This document shows positions 30,288 to 41,815 of a DNA stretch of 64,000 nt, piece by piece (position 1 is the stretch's first letter; each line of letters begins with the position of its first letter). The position numbers and the translations under genes were made by a program. The DNA is from an uncultured Pelagibacteraceae bacterium (GTDB taxonomy: Bacteria > Pseudomonadota > Alphaproteobacteria > Pelagibacterales > Pelagibacteraceae): positions 1-64,000 of the forward strand of contig CABZAZ010000003.1 in the NCBI GenBank assembly GCA_902523895.1, written 5' to 3'. The notes beneath the pieces were generated by a model. That model was not told the origin of the DNA and ran no database searches. It worked only from the letters and a program-made list of their open reading frames with translations.

Positions 30288-30541
30288 TGCTAAAAGAGAT
30301 TAAATATTTAATATTTTTATTAATCATCGGTTTTTTTATATTTTTTACAGGTAAGTATTATTTTTCAGATGATAATAAAAAAAATTCTTTTAGATCTTTG
30401 AGCAATATTGACAAAAAAATTGATATTTATTCTGAAAAATTGCCAGTTTTAGAAAATGATACCAAAGATATCATTCAATATGTAGAGAAATCTAATAAAG
30501 ATAAAAAGAAAAAATTTAATTTTTGGAAACTTCTAGATTAA
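30284..30541 (+). CDS. Small membrane-anchored hypothetical protein between argS and nagZ
   Basis: 85 aa, one N-terminal TM; ATGA overlap with argS and TAATG overlap with nagZ. Confidence 0.75.
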   Translation: MMLKEIKYLIFLLIIGFFIFFTGKYYFSDDNKKNSFRSLSNIDKKIDIYSEKLPVLENDTKDIIQYVEKSNKDKKKKFNFWKLLD

Positions 30542-31488
30542 TGAATAATCGAAGATCTTTTATTATCGGTATTAAATCAACAAAACTTAGCTCCAGAGAA
30601 AAGAATTTTCTAAGAAAATATAAGCCATGGGGAGTAATTTTATTTACCAGAAACATAAAAGATATCAAACAGGCAAAACAATTAACCACATCTATTCGAA
30701 AAATCTTTAACGATAATAAATATCCAATCTTAATTGATCAAGAGGGTGGTAGAGTAAACCGACTTAAAAATATTATATCTTTTGAAAATTTAACCTCTGA
30801 ATTTTTTGGCAAAAAATTTATAAAAAAACCTAAGGAATTTAATTTTTTCTATAAATTATTTATTGATAAAACATCATATTTATTAAAATTGATAGGAGTT
30901 AATATCAACACTTGTCCTGTTTTAGATCTTAGAAAGAAAGGTTCATCATCAATTATTGGAGACAGATCTTTTTCTAGTAATCCTAAAATAGTTTCAAAAA
31001 TTGGCGATTATTGTATCAACTATCACCATAATAATGGCGTAGGAACTGTTATTAAACATATACCAGGACATGGTTTAGCAAAAGTTGATAGTCACCATTT
31101 TACACCCGTAATTAGTAAAAATTTGGATTACTTATTAAAAAATGATTTTTTTCCTTTCAAAAGAAAAAATTCTTTTTTTGCAATGACAGCCCACATCATA
31201 TTCAAAAAGATCGATTTAAAAAACACAGTAACGCATTCTAAAAAAATGATAAAATTAATAAGAAATAAAATAGGTTTTAAGAATATTTTGATTTCTGACG
31301 ATATATCAATGAAAAGTTTAAAAGGTAAAATTAAAGAAAATACAATCAATGCGTTTAATGCTGGTTGTAATCTTGTTTTACATTGTAATGCCAAAGAAAA
31401 TGAGATGGAAATTGTTGCTGAAAATTCACCTTTCATAAGCAAATTTGTAATAAAAAAAACATCACAATTTTATAAGATAATAAGTTAG
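30541..31488 (+). CDS. nagZ: Beta-N-acetylhexosaminidase (GH3)
   Basis: IDQEGGRVNRL, KHIPGHGLAKVDSHH, ISDDISMKSL; start revised to MNNRRSF. Confidence 0.9.
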   Translation: MNNRRSFIIGIKSTKLSSREKNFLRKYKPWGVILFTRNIKDIKQAKQLTTSIRKIFNDNKYPILIDQEGGRVNRLKNIISFENLTSEFFGKKFIKKPKEFNFFYKLFIDKTSYLLKLIGVNINTCPVLDLRKKGSSSIIGDRSFSSNPKIVSKIGDYCINYHHNNGVGTVIKHIPGHGLAKVDSHHFTPVISKNLDYLLKNDFFPFKRKNSFFAMTAHIIFKKIDLKNTVTHSKKMIKLIRNKIGFKNILISDDISMKSLKGKIKENTINAFNAGCNLVLHCNAKENEMEIVAENSPFISKFVIKKTSQFYKIIS

Positions 31489-31497
31489 TATTCGCTT

Positions 31498-32235
31498 ATG
31501 ACAGAAAATGATTCCTCACTTTTTAGTGTTGATATTGAAAATTATAACGGTCCATTAGATATATTGTTAGACCTTGCAAAATCTCAAAAGGTGAATTTAG
31601 AAAATATTTCTATTACAAAACTAGCAGATCAATTTCATGATTTTATAACAAACCAAAAAAATCTAAATCTAGAGTCCGCCTCTGAGTATTTACTTATGGC
31701 CACATGGCTTGCTTATTTGAAATCTAAACTTCTTTTACCTGGAACACCTGAGGAGGAGTTTAAAGTTCAAGAAGTGGCAGAAAAATTAAAACTCCAACTT
31801 AAAAAATTAGAATTAATCAGATTATTATCAGAGCAAATGTTAAAGCGTAAAAGATTAGGTCGTGAAATCAGAACAAGAGGTGTAAGGGCAGGCATTAGCC
31901 CCATTTATAACAGTGAAATTAAAGTAAATTTATTTGAATTACTAAAAACATATTCAACTATTATTATGACTAAAGATTTTCAAAAAATAAATATTCCTAA
32001 ACTCCCTGTTTTTACAACTGAAGAGGGGATTAAAACAATCAGAGATTTTTTTGGAAAACTAACTGATTGGAAAAAATTAGAGGACTTGATACCTAAAAAT
32101 TTTAAGAGTATTACAAAATACAAAAAAACTGGTACAGCAGGTATTTTTGCAGGATCACTTGAACTTGTGAAAGAAGGTAACTTAAAAATTAAACAAGAAA
32201 ATTTATTTGATGATATTTTTATTAAGGAAAAATAA
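31498..32235 (+). CDS. scpA: Segregation and condensation protein A
   Basis: YNGPLDILLDLAKSQKVNLENISI; YLLMATWLAYLKSKLLLP. Confidence 0.92.
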   Translation: MTENDSSLFSVDIENYNGPLDILLDLAKSQKVNLENISITKLADQFHDFITNQKNLNLESASEYLLMATWLAYLKSKLLLPGTPEEEFKVQEVAEKLKLQLKKLELIRLLSEQMLKRKRLGREIRTRGVRAGISPIYNSEIKVNLFELLKTYSTIIMTKDFQKINIPKLPVFTTEEGIKTIRDFFGKLTDWKKLEDLIPKNFKSITKYKKTGTAGIFAGSLELVKEGNLKIKQENLFDDIFIKEK

Positions 32236-32942
32236 TGAATAAAAGAAATACTAAAAAAGATAATGTTATTGATTTTCCTAATAAATTATCCTCAATTGAA
32301 AAAGAAATTGAAGCAATAGTTTTTGCAGCTGCTGAGCCACTTGATATTGAAACTATAGAAAATAAGATTTCAAAAAAAACTAATGTCGAAAAAATTTTAT
32401 TAAAATTACAAAACGAATATTCCAATCGAGGTATTAATTTAGTGTGTATCTCAAAAAAATGGTCATTTAGAACATCGCCAAATCTTTCTGAAATTATGAA
32501 ACAGGAAAAAATTGTTGAAAAAAAATTATCAAGAGCTGCAATTGAAACACTTGCAATCATTGTTTATCATCAACCAGTGACACGAGCTGAAATTGAAGAA
32601 ATTAGAGGTGTTGCATTTGGTACAAATACTCTTGAAATTTTGATGGAGTTAAACTGGGTAAAACCAGGTGGTAGAAAAGATGTCCCAGGAAAACCAATTC
32701 AATATGTCACGACTGATGATTTTTTAAGTCATTTTAATCTTCAAAAGTTATCCGATTTACCAACCGTTGATGAATTGGGTGCCGCTGGTCTTATCGATAG
32801 TACAAATATTGATAATACAATTTTTGGAACTGGTAAATTTTATAAAGAGAAACAAGATGGCAAAAAAGAGGATATTTATTCGAATATTGATGAAATGCTA
32901 AGCAGCACTTTAGACTCTGAGGAGAAAAATAAGAATTCATAA
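32235..32942 (+). CDS. scpB: Segregation and condensation protein B
   Basis: AIETLAIIVYHQPVTRAEIEEIRGV; paired with scpA. Confidence 0.92.
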   Translation: MNKRNTKKDNVIDFPNKLSSIEKEIEAIVFAAAEPLDIETIENKISKKTNVEKILLKLQNEYSNRGINLVCISKKWSFRTSPNLSEIMKQEKIVEKKLSRAAIETLAIIVYHQPVTRAEIEEIRGVAFGTNTLEILMELNWVKPGGRKDVPGKPIQYVTTDDFLSHFNLQKLSDLPTVDELGAAGLIDSTNIDNTIFGTGKFYKEKQDGKKEDIYSNIDEMLSSTLDSEEKNKNS

Positions 32943-32998
32943 CTTAGGTTAAAAAAAAGTCACTTTTAAATTGAGAATAAAAGATATATAACTTTTCT

Positions 32999-33199
32999 AT
33001 GAGCATAGGAATTTGGCAGATAGCGATTGTTGTTATACTTGTAGTTTTACTTTTTGGAAGAGGTAAGATCTCAAGTCTGATGGGAGATGTTGCTAAAGGA
33101 ATTAAGAGCTTTAAAAAAGGTATGGCATCAGATGTTACTGATGACAACGAACCTAAAAATATTTCCGAAGATAATCAAGATAATAACAAAAAAGATTAA
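32999..33199 (+). CDS. tatA: Sec-independent translocase TatA
   Basis: [24 protein letters not shown]...[12 protein letters not shown]. Confidence 0.93.
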   Translation: MSIGIWQIAIVVILVVLLFGRGKISSLMGDVAKGIKSFKKGMASDVTDDNEPKNISEDNQDNNKKD

Positions 33200-33204
33200 A
33201 TCAC

Positions 33205-33420
33205 ATGCCTACTATTGGTTGGTTTGAGATTTTAATTATTGTAGCAATAGCTATTGTTGTTCTTGGACCAAAAGATTTTCCAATAATGTTAAAAAAAGTT
33301 GGCTCATGGATTGGTACAATTAAGAATTATATCAATAATGTCCAAAATGAAGTTTCAAATATTGATATTGAAAACGATAAAATAGAAAAAAAAGAAGAAA
33401 AAAAACATGAGTCAGAATGA
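33205..33420 (+). CDS. tatB: Sec-independent translocase TatB (short)
   Basis: MPTIGWFEILIIVAIAIVVLGPKDFP. Confidence 0.9.
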   Translation: MPTIGWFEILIIVAIAIVVLGPKDFPIMLKKVGSWIGTIKNYINNVQNEVSNIDIENDKIEKKEEKKHESE

Positions 33421-34177
33421 TAAAGAGGGTGGTTTTGTAAGCCATTTAGCTGAACTAAGAAAAAGACTTATACATAGTTTTATTTTTCTAATTGTTTTTT
33501 TTGTTGGATGTTATTTTTTTGCAGAACATTTATATGGTTTTTTAGTAGATCCTTTCGCCCAAGCCGTTAAAGATGATGGAACTGACAGACGATTAATATT
33601 TACCGCTCTTCAAGAAACCTTTTTAACATATCTAAAAATTTCTTTCTTTACAGCATTCTTTGTCACTTGCCCGTTTATACTTATGCAAATTTGGAAATTT
33701 ATTGCGCCTGGATTATATAAACATGAAAAACATGCAATATTACCTTATCTAATATTAACTCCAGTGCTTTTTTTTCTTGGAGGGATGTTAGTTTATTATT
33801 TGATAATGCCTTTAGCGATAAAGTTTTTTTTATCATTTGAAAGCACAGGTTTATCCACGAATTTACCGATACAACTTGAAGCTAAGGTAAATGAATATTT
33901 ATCACTAGTCATGAAACTTATTTTCGCTTTTGGTATAAGTTTTCAACTACCTGTGGTCTTAAGTTTACTAGCAAGAATTGGTGTTGTTGATTCTGAATTT
34001 TTAAAGAAAAGAAGAAAATACGTTGTAGTTATAATTTTTGCAGCAGCAGCGTTATTAACACCACCTGATCCTATAACCCAAATTGGTTTAGCGATTCCAT
34101 TATTAATTTTATATGAATTATCAATTTTTTCTGTAAAGTTTATAGAGAATAAGAAATTTAAAGATTCTAATGCATAA
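33407..34177 (+). CDS. tatC: Sec-independent translocase TatC
   Basis: HLAELRKRLIHS; six TM; LLTPPDPITQ. Confidence 0.95.
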   Translation: MSQNDKEGGFVSHLAELRKRLIHSFIFLIVFFVGCYFFAEHLYGFLVDPFAQAVKDDGTDRRLIFTALQETFLTYLKISFFTAFFVTCPFILMQIWKFIAPGLYKHEKHAILPYLILTPVLFFLGGMLVYYLIMPLAIKFFLSFESTGLSTNLPIQLEAKVNEYLSLVMKLIFAFGISFQLPVVLSLLARIGVVDSEFLKKRRKYVVVIIFAAAALLTPPDPITQIGLAIPLLILYELSIFSVKFIENKKFKDSNA

Positions 34178-35429
34178 CTTAAAGGAAATAAGAAAAAATT
34201 TTGATGATTTTAAAAACGCTCTGAAAGGTAGATTTCTTAAAATAGATTTTAATGAACTTAAAGACTTAGATATCAAAAATAGAAATTTTATCCAAAAAAA
34301 AGAGTCTTTGGAAAATGAAAAAAAAGAGATTTCAAAATCTAAAGATGAAAAATTATTTAATAAATCAAAAGAAATTTCAAATGAAATAGACGAAATATCA
34401 AAACAACAAAAAATAATAAAAGACCAACTAGATAAAATTTTATCATTTATCCCAAATATTCCTCATAAAGATGTTCCGAGCGGAAAAGATGAAAATGATA
34501 ACGTAGAAATAATGAAATCAGGTCAAATACCAAATTTTGATTTTAAACCCTTATCACATTATGAATTAGGTGAAAAACTTGAAATGCTTGATTTTGACCT
34601 TGCTACAAAAACTACTGGCTCACGGTTTGTATTCGTAAAAAATAAACTGGCATTACTGGAAAGAGCTATTTCAAATTTCATGTTAGATACGCACATATTA
34701 AATAATGGTTATGAAGAAATTTCACCACCTTTATTCGCTTCTGAAAGCACAATGTTTGGTACAGGTCAACTTCCTAAATTTGAAAATGATCAATTTGAAA
34801 TCAAACTGGATGATAATGGGGAAAGAAAGTTTTTGATACCTACTGCAGAAGTAATTTTAACTAATATTGTTAAAGATAAGATTATTAATCAAAAAGATCT
34901 ACCAATGAGATTTGTTGCCTCTACACCATGCTTTAGAAAAGAGGCGGGTAGTTACGGTAAAGATACAAAAGGTATGATTAGACAGCATCAGTTTTACAAA
35001 GTTGAAATGGTTAGTATTGTCGAACAAGAAAAATGCCTAGAGGAACTTGAGAGGATGACAAAATGTGCGACATCAATTTTAGATCTATTAGAATTACCAT
35101 ACAGAAAAATGATCCTATGCAGCGGTGACATGGGATTTAGTGCTGAAAAAACCTATGACATTGAAGTTTGGCTACCTTCAGAGAAAAAATATAGAGAAAT
35201 TTCTTCTTGTTCATCTTGTTCAACTTTTCAAGCTGTGAGAATGAAAGCAAGATATAAGAATCAGAAAAAAGAAACTCTTTATGTTGGTACTTTAAATGGG
35301 AGTGGTCTAGCTGTGGGTAGAACTTTAATAGCAGTTTTAGAAAATTATCAACAAAAAGATGGTTCAATAATAATTCCAAAAGTTTTAAGACCGTATATGG
35401 ACAATTTGGAAAAAATTTCTGTCAAATAA
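34170..35429 (+). CDS. serS: Serine--tRNA ligase
   Basis: N-terminal coiled coil, FRKEAGSYGKDTKGMIRQHQF, EISSCSSCSTFQAVRMKARYK. Confidence 0.96.
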   Translation: MHNLKEIRKNFDDFKNALKGRFLKIDFNELKDLDIKNRNFIQKKESLENEKKEISKSKDEKLFNKSKEISNEIDEISKQQKIIKDQLDKILSFIPNIPHKDVPSGKDENDNVEIMKSGQIPNFDFKPLSHYELGEKLEMLDFDLATKTTGSRFVFVKNKLALLERAISNFMLDTHILNNGYEEISPPLFASESTMFGTGQLPKFENDQFEIKLDDNGERKFLIPTAEVILTNIVKDKIINQKDLPMRFVASTPCFRKEAGSYGKDTKGMIRQHQFYKVEMVSIVEQEKCLEELERMTKCATSILDLLELPYRKMILCSGDMGFSAEKTYDIEVWLPSEKKYREISSCSSCSTFQAVRMKARYKNQKKETLYVGTLNGSGLAVGRTLIAVLENYQQKDGSIIIPKVLRPYMDNLEKISVK

Positions 35430-35483
35430 AGTTGTTTTAATCTTTTAGATAGTATAAATAATCAATTTTAATTAAGGAGTTTT

Positions 35484-35771
35484 ATGGATAGTGCAGGAAT
35501 AGGACAATTTATACCATTAATTTTAATTTTTGTTATTTTTTATTTTTTCTTAATAAGACCTCAGCAAAAAAAAGTTAAAGAACATAAAGCTATGGTTGAG
35601 AGCTTAAAAAAAGGTGACAAAATTGTAACGTCTGGTGGTATTACGGGAACGATTTCTAGAGTTGTAGATAATGATAAAATTGAAGTAGAGATTGCTGATA
35701 ACGTAACAGTTGAGGTGATTAGAGGTACTGGTGTTCAAAGTCTAATGAACTCTCAAGAAGTAAAAAAATAA
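35484..35771 (+). CDS. yajC: Preprotein translocase subunit YajC
   Basis: FFLIRPQQKKVKEHKAMVESLKKGDKIVTSGGI. Confidence 0.95.
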   Translation: MDSAGIGQFIPLILIFVIFYFFLIRPQQKKVKEHKAMVESLKKGDKIVTSGGITGTISRVVDNDKIEVEIADNVTVEVIRGTGVQSLMNSQEVKK

Positions 35772-35787
35772 TTTTTTTGAATTTAAA

Positions 35788-37341
35788 GTGTTATATTTTT
35801 CAAAACTAAGAATTATTTTTATTACTTTAATTTCCTTACTTTTTATTATATTTGCTTTATCAAACCTTTTTAATTTTGATAACAAAATATTAAATAAAAA
35901 AATTAATTTAGGTTTAGATCTACAAGGAGGATCTTATCTTTTGCTGGAAATTGATAATGATCCAGTAATTGAGCAAAAACTTCAAAATTTAACAGTTACG
36001 ATAAGAAATTTTTTTAAAGAAAAAAATGTAAGAATTACAAATTTTAAACTTTCAAATCAGACCTTATCATTTACTTCAGATGAAAATTCAAAACAAACTA
36101 TCTTGGATGAATTTGCGTCAGAAGAAAGTGAATTAAATCCTTATTATCAAAGATTTAAATCACATCAATTAGATATAGTTGAGGAAAATAATTTTTTTAA
36201 GGTTTCTTTCTCAAAGCAAGGAATTATTAATCTAAAAACATCATCTCAAGATCAAGCGCTAGAAATAGTCAGAAGAAGGATAGATGAAATCGGTACAAAT
36301 GAACCCAATATTTTAAAAAGAGGTAATGATAGAATATTAGTTGAGTTACCAGGTTTAGATGATCCAATGAGAATAAAATCTTTACTTGGAAAAACTGCAA
36401 ATTTAACATTTAGATTTGTTACGAATGATACCGAAGGTTCATTCGGAGCAGAAAAATTAGAATTCGAAGATGGTACGGAGGAAGTAATAGTTAGTAAAAG
36501 GATTATACTAAGTGGTGAAAATCTTTTAGATGCTCAACCAAGAATGGATGCGGAAAACAATGAGACTGTTGTAACTTTTTCACTGGATAGGGTAGGAGCA
36601 AAAAGATTTGGTAAAGCCACATCTACAGGTATTGGTAAAAGATTAGCTATAGTTTTGGATGGAAAAGTTATTAGTGCTCCAGTTATCAGAGACACAATTG
36701 CTACCGGTTCTGGCCAAATCAGTGGAGGATTTACATTTCAATCAGCAACTGATCTTGCCTTACTTTTGAGATCAGGTGCATTACCTGCTCCTCTAAATAT
36801 TATTGAAGAAAGAACTGTTGGTCCAGATTTAGGACAGGATTCTATAAACGCAGGAATGATTGCCTTGTTAATAGGTTTTATATTGGTCATACTTTATATT
36901 TTTGTTAAATATAAAATCTTTGGAATCATTACTAATATTGCTTTAATATTAAATCTTTTCATATTAGTTGGAATACTAACTATTTTTGAAGCAACTTTAA
37001 CTCTACCTGGTATAGCAGGAATAATTCTTACTGTGGGTATGGCTGTTGATGCAAATGTTCTAATTTTTGAGAGAATTAAAGAGGAGTTAAAGAGTGAAAA
37101 AAATAATTTAATAGCATTTGATAGTGGTTATACAAAATCCAGAACTGCTATACTAGATGCAAATATTACTACTTTATTAGCAGCAATTATTTTATTTTTT
37201 ATGGGATCAGGTCCAATTAAAGGTTTTTCATTAACACTAGGAATTGGGATATTTACAACATTATTCACTGTCTATTTTATAGCAAGATTATTGACCGTTT
37301 TGTATGTATCAAAAAATAAAGAAAAAGAAGGACTGATTTAG
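35788..37341 (+). CDS. secD: Protein translocase subunit SecD
   Basis: LGLDLQGGSYLLLEID; GMAVDANVLIFERIKEE; GTG start. Confidence 0.96.
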   Translation: MLYFSKLRIIFITLISLLFIIFALSNLFNFDNKILNKKINLGLDLQGGSYLLLEIDNDPVIEQKLQNLTVTIRNFFKEKNVRITNFKLSNQTLSFTSDENSKQTILDEFASEESELNPYYQRFKSHQLDIVEENNFFKVSFSKQGIINLKTSSQDQALEIVRRRIDEIGTNEPNILKRGNDRILVELPGLDDPMRIKSLLGKTANLTFRFVTNDTEGSFGAEKLEFEDGTEEVIVSKRIILSGENLLDAQPRMDAENNETVVTFSLDRVGAKRFGKATSTGIGKRLAIVLDGKVISAPVIRDTIATGSGQISGGFTFQSATDLALLLRSGALPAPLNIIEERTVGPDLGQDSINAGMIALLIGFILVILYIFVKYKIFGIITNIALILNLFILVGILTIFEATLTLPGIAGIILTVGMAVDANVLIFERIKEELKSEKNNLIAFDSGYTKSRTAILDANITTLLAAIILFFMGSGPIKGFSLTLGIGIFTTLFTVYFIARLLTVLYVSKNKEKEGLI

Positions 37342-38226
37342 ATGATTGCCTTTAACAAATATTATAATAAATTTAATATTCTTTCAGTATCTTTAGTGAT
37401 TGTTTCTTTATTATTACTTACATTTAAAGGTTTAAATTTTGGAATAGATTTTAAAGGTGGAACTCTTATTGAATTAAGATCTACAGATACAAAAATTAAT
37501 GTATCTTCACTTAGAGATAATTTAAGTCAGATGAATTTGGGTGATATATCTGTTAAAAATTTTGGTAATGAGACAGATTTTTTAATTAAGTTTGAAAATA
37601 ATGAAAATAAAAACGTAATTGAAGAAATTAAAAAAAATTTAGATAAATCATTTGGGAATAACTTCAATTTCAGACGAGTAGAAAATGTTGGCCCTAAAGT
37701 TAGTGCTGAATTATTAAGATCAGGTGTAATTGCAATATCAGTGGCTTTGTTTTTGATGCTTGTCTATATTTGGATAAGATTTGAATGGCAATTTAGCTTA
37801 GGTGCCATAGTAGCTTTATTTCATGACGTCATTGTTACACTTGGCCTCTTTTCTTTACTAGGTCTGGAGATTAATCTTTCAATAATTGCAGCTGTGCTCA
37901 CAATAGTTGGTTATTCAATGAATGATACAGTTGTTATTTTCGATAGAGTTAGAGAAAATTTAAGAAAATATTCAGATATTAAAATTTTTGAATTAACAAA
38001 TATCTCTATAAATGAAACTTTGTCTCGAACTTTGATAACTTCTGTGACAACTCTATTAGCCTTATTATCAATATTTTTTTTTGGTGGTGAGGTTTTAAAA
38101 GGTTTTTCTTTAGCTATGATATTTGGAGTAATTTTTGGAACTTATTCATCAATTTACATTGCAAACACAGTGCTAGTAAGGCTTAATGTGACTCAAAAAA
38201 CAGTTCTTAGAGGTGATAAAGACTAA
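37342..38226 (+). CDS. secF: Protein translocase subunit SecF
   Basis: GIDFKGGTLIELR; GYSMNDTVVIFDRVREN. Confidence 0.96.
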   Translation: MIAFNKYYNKFNILSVSLVIVSLLLLTFKGLNFGIDFKGGTLIELRSTDTKINVSSLRDNLSQMNLGDISVKNFGNETDFLIKFENNENKNVIEEIKKNLDKSFGNNFNFRRVENVGPKVSAELLRSGVIAISVALFLMLVYIWIRFEWQFSLGAIVALFHDVIVTLGLFSLLGLEINLSIIAAVLTIVGYSMNDTVVIFDRVRENLRKYSDIKIFELTNISINETLSRTLITSVTTLLALLSIFFFGGEVLKGFSLAMIFGVIFGTYSSIYIANTVLVRLNVTQKTVLRGDKD

Positions 38227-38825
38227 TATAGATTTTGAGCAGCTACCATTGAAAGTAGCATTGGTAAGGATAACAAAGTATTTGTTCTTGAAAACAACAT
38301 TGCTGTTTTAGCTGATTTTGCTTTTACTTCTGGCTCACATTCTACTATACCTAACGCTTTTTTTTGGTTAGGCCAAATTACAAACCATACATTAAAAGCC
38401 ATAACAACGCCCAGCCACATCCCAATTCCAATAGCAGTATGTTTTGGCACTCCTGAGCCTATACTTAAAGTCATAGCATCATGAAGATATCCATTTAACC
38501 ATGCTAATATAAATCCTGATAGAATTGTAAGTGCTGCTGCCCATCTAAAATAAAAAAGTGCAGCTGGAGCAATAACTTTACCTATTGCTGGTTTTTGTTC
38601 GTCTGGAATTTTACTCATGTTTGGGATCTGAACAAAATTAAAGTACCACAACAGACCTATCCACATTATGGCTACTACAACGTGAAAAAATCTTGTTAAC
38701 CAAGACCAGAAAAGTCTATCGAAACTAAATCCATCATTTTGATAGAATAATCCAATAAAAACAATTAATGCTAAGGCTAGCGAAGTATGTATTGTTCTTG
38801 GTAGAGAGGCTAATAATTTGTCCAT
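38223..38825 (-). CDS. Membrane protein resembling the N-terminal membrane domain of urate hydroxylase PuuD
   Basis: 200 aa; RFFHVVVAIMWIGLLWYFNFVQIP, MWLGVVMAFNVWFVIWPNQKK. Confidence 0.75.
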   Translation of the reverse strand: MDKLLASLPRTIHTSLALALIVFIGLFYQNDGFSFDRLFWSWLTRFFHVVVAIMWIGLLWYFNFVQIPNMSKIPDEQKPAIGKVIAPAALFYFRWAAALTILSGFILAWLNGYLHDAMTLSIGSGVPKHTAIGIGMWLGVVMAFNVWFVIWPNQKKALGIVECEPEVKAKSAKTAMLFSRTNTLLSLPMLLSMVAAQNLY

Positions 38826-38869
38826 ATTTAAATATACTAATTTTGATTAGGTTTAACAATGATTTTTTC

Positions 38870-41725
38870 TTAGTTTAAAAGTGGTTTCAAAAATTTTCCA
38901 GTGTAACTCTCATTAATTTTACAAATTTCCTCTGGCTTTCCCTCTGCGATAATTTTTCCACCTTTAACACCACCTTCGGGGCCCATATCAACAATATAAT
39001 CAGCTGTTTTTATTACATCTAAATTGTGTTCAATTACAACAACAGTATTTCCCAGGGCTACAAATGTATGGAGAATTTCAAGTAATTTTTTTATATCATG
39101 TTGATGTAAACCAGTAGTTGGTTCATCTAGTATGTACATTGTTCTTCCTGTAGATCTTTTTGATAATTCTTTAGCTAGCTTAATTCTTTGAGCTTCACCA
39201 CCTGATAGAGTTGTAGCTTGTTGGCCAATTTTAATATACCCTAAACCAACCTTCTTTAATGTTAGTAATTTTGTTTTGATATTAGATATATTTTCAAAAT
39301 ATTCACATCCTTCATCTACAGTCATATTCAAAACATCAGCAATACTTTTATCTTTAAATTTAATTTCTAGAGTTTCCCTGTTGTATCGAGTTCCTTTGCA
39401 TTCGTCACATTGAATATAAACATCTGGTAAAAAGTGCATTTCATAAGTAATGACTCCGTCACCTTCACATGCTTCACATCTTCCACCTTTAACATTAAAT
39501 GAAAATCTCCCAGGTTTATAACCTCTAGACTTTGACTCAGGTAATCCAGTAAACCAATCTCTTATAGGACCAAAGGCACCTGTATAGGTTGCGGGATTAG
39601 ATCTAGGAGTTCTTCCTATAGGCGATTGATCAATATCAATTATCTTATCAACTAACTCTGTTCCTTTAAAACCTTTAAAGGGCTTGGGAATTTTTCTTGA
39701 TTTGTTATTATTTAATGTAAGATTTAAAGCGTTATACAGTGTCTGCAAAACAAGAGTAGATTTTCCACTACCTGATACTCCTGTTACACAAGTTAAACTT
39801 CCTAATGGAATTTTTAAGTTTACATTGTTAAGATTATTTCCAGTTGCACCCGTAATTTCTAAAAATCTTCCATTCTTAGCTAATCTTCTTTTTGATGGTA
39901 CATTTATTTTAAATTTGTTTGATAGATATTTCCCAGTAATGCTATTTTGATTTTGACTTATCTCTTTTATTGAACCTGCAGCAACAACTTCACCACCTTT
40001 GTTACCAGCTTCTGGTCCAAGGTCAATTATATGATCTGCATTCTCCATTGTTTCAGTATCATGTTCAACCACTATAACTGTGTTGCCTAAATCTCTTAAT
40101 CTTTTTAAGGCATTGATAAGTTTTACATTATCTTTTTGATGAAGACCTATTGATGGTTCATCTAAAACGTATAAAACACCTGTTAAACCAGAACCGATTT
40201 GAGATGCTAATCTTATTCTTTGTGCTTCACCACCAGATAAAGTTCCAGACTCTCTTGAAAGAGTTAGATAATCAAGACCAACATTCAGTAAAAAATTTAA
40301 TCTTTCGTTAATTTCCTTTAAAATATGTTCTGCAATTTTAACTTGTCTTTTGTCTAAGTTATTCTTTAAATTATCAAACCATATTGCAGCATCTGAAATT
40401 GATTTTTCTGTAACCTGACTAATATGAAGGCCATCAATTTTTACGCATAATGCTTCATCTTTTAATCTATGACCATTACATCTTTCGCATTTGGTATCTG
40501 ATTGATATTGAGCAATTTCCTCTCTTTTCCAATCACTATCTGTCTCTAGGTATCTTCTTTCTAGGTTGTTTATTACACCTTCAAAAGTTTTTTTATGTGA
40601 ATATTTCTCGTAACCATCGTCATATGTAAATTTGATTTCTTCATCATCAGATCCATAGAGGATAATATCTTTTATTTTTTTTGGTAATTTTGACCATCTT
40701 TCTTCTAGAGAAAATCCATAATGTTTAGCTAAAGAACTTAATGTTTGAGCATAATACAATGTTGTTGTCTTCGCCCATGGCTCGATCGCACCATCAATTA
40801 TACTTTTTTTTTCATTTGGTATTACTAAATTTGGATCAACATTAAGCTTTATCCCGATACCTTCACATTCCTCGCATGCGCCAAATGGACTATTGAATGA
40901 AAATAATCTTGGTTCAATTTCCTCTATTGTAAATCCACTTTCAGGACATGCAAATTTTGTTGAAAAAATTAATTTTTCTATTTTTCTAAATTTTTTTGGT
41001 AAAGTTTCATCTTCATATTCAACAAATAAAAGCCCATTAGCTAGCTGTATTGATGTCTCTATACCTTCTGCAAGTCGATTTCCTAAAGATGAGTTTAGAA
41101 CTATTCTATCAACAAGTATTGAGATATCATGTTTAATTTTCTTATTTAACTCTGGAACTTTTTCAATATCATATAAAACATCATCAATTTTGATTTTTCT
41201 AAAACCTCTTTTTTTATAATTTAAAATCTCCTTTCTATATTCGCCTTTTCTTCCTCTAACTACAGGAGCATAAAGATAAATAGTTGATTTTTTAGGTAAT
41301 TTTTTAATCTTATCTACTATTTGACTAACTGTTTGTGACTCGATTGGTTTACCAGTAAAAGGGGAATATGGAATACCAGCTCTAGCATATAACACCCTCA
41401 TATAATCATAAATTTCGGTAACTGTTGCAACTGTAGATCTAGGATTTTTTGATGTATTTTTTTGCTCTATCGATATTGCGGGACTTAATCCCTCTATAAG
41501 ATCTACATTTGGCTTTTTCATTTTATCTAAAAATTGTCTCGCATAAGCAGATAAACTTTCGACATATCTTCTTTGACCTTCTGCATAAATTGTATCAAAC
41601 GCTAGTGAAGATTTTCCTGACCCAGATAGTCCAGTAATTACAATAAATTTATCCTTTGGAATTTCTAAAGATATATTTTTTAAATTATGTTCTTTTGCAC
41701 CCTTTATAACTATCTTTTTAATCAT
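38870..41725 (-). CDS. uvrA: Excinuclease ABC subunit A
   Basis: [35 protein letters not shown]; zinc-finger Cys pairs; two LSGGEAQRI signatures. Confidence 0.97.
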   Translation of the reverse strand: MIKKIVIKGAKEHNLKNISLEIPKDKFIVITGLSGSGKSSLAFDTIYAEGQRRYVESLSAYARQFLDKMKKPNVDLIEGLSPAISIEQKNTSKNPRSTVATVTEIYDYMRVLYARAGIPYSPFTGKPIESQTVSQIVDKIKKLPKKSTIYLYAPVVRGRKGEYRKEILNYKKRGFRKIKIDDVLYDIEKVPELNKKIKHDISILVDRIVLNSSLGNRLAEGIETSIQLANGLLFVEYEDETLPKKFRKIEKLIFSTKFACPESGFTIEEIEPRLFSFNSPFGACEECEGIGIKLNVDPNLVIPNEKKSIIDGAIEPWAKTTTLYYAQTLSSLAKHYGFSLEERWSKLPKKIKDIILYGSDDEEIKFTYDDGYEKYSHKKTFEGVINNLERRYLETDSDWKREEIAQYQSDTKCERCNGHRLKDEALCVKIDGLHISQVTEKSISDAAIWFDNLKNNLDKRQVKIAEHILKEINERLNFLLNVGLDYLTLSRESGTLSGGEAQRIRLASQIGSGLTGVLYVLDEPSIGLHQKDNVKLINALKRLRDLGNTVIVVEHDTETMENADHIIDLGPEAGNKGGEVVAAGSIKEISQNQNSITGKYLSNKFKINVPSKRRLAKNGRFLEITGATGNNLNNVNLKIPLGSLTCVTGVSGSGKSTLVLQTLYNALNLTLNNNKSRKIPKPFKGFKGTELVDKIIDIDQSPIGRTPRSNPATYTGAFGPIRDWFTGLPESKSRGYKPGRFSFNVKGGRCEACEGDGVITYEMHFLPDVYIQCDECKGTRYNRETLEIKFKDKSIADVLNMTVDEGCEYFENISNIKTKLLTLKKVGLGYIKIGQQATTLSGGEAQRIKLAKELSKRSTGRTMYILDEPTTGLHQHDIKKLLEILHTFVALGNTVVVIEHNLDVIKTADYIVDMGPEGGVKGGKIIAEGKPEEICKINESYTGKFLKPLLN

Positions 41726-41815
41726 AATTTTTGTTGCTTTGGCCTAATAAAATTAATATTCAGAGTAAAATTGTGATATAAATTAATTAACTAATAAAAT
41801 AAATATTAAAATATT

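Noticed and set aside
41726-41815. Possible SOS/LexA box between uvrA and ssb
   Set aside because: No GTTC-N7-GTTC or CTG-N10-CAG-like site seen in the interval.
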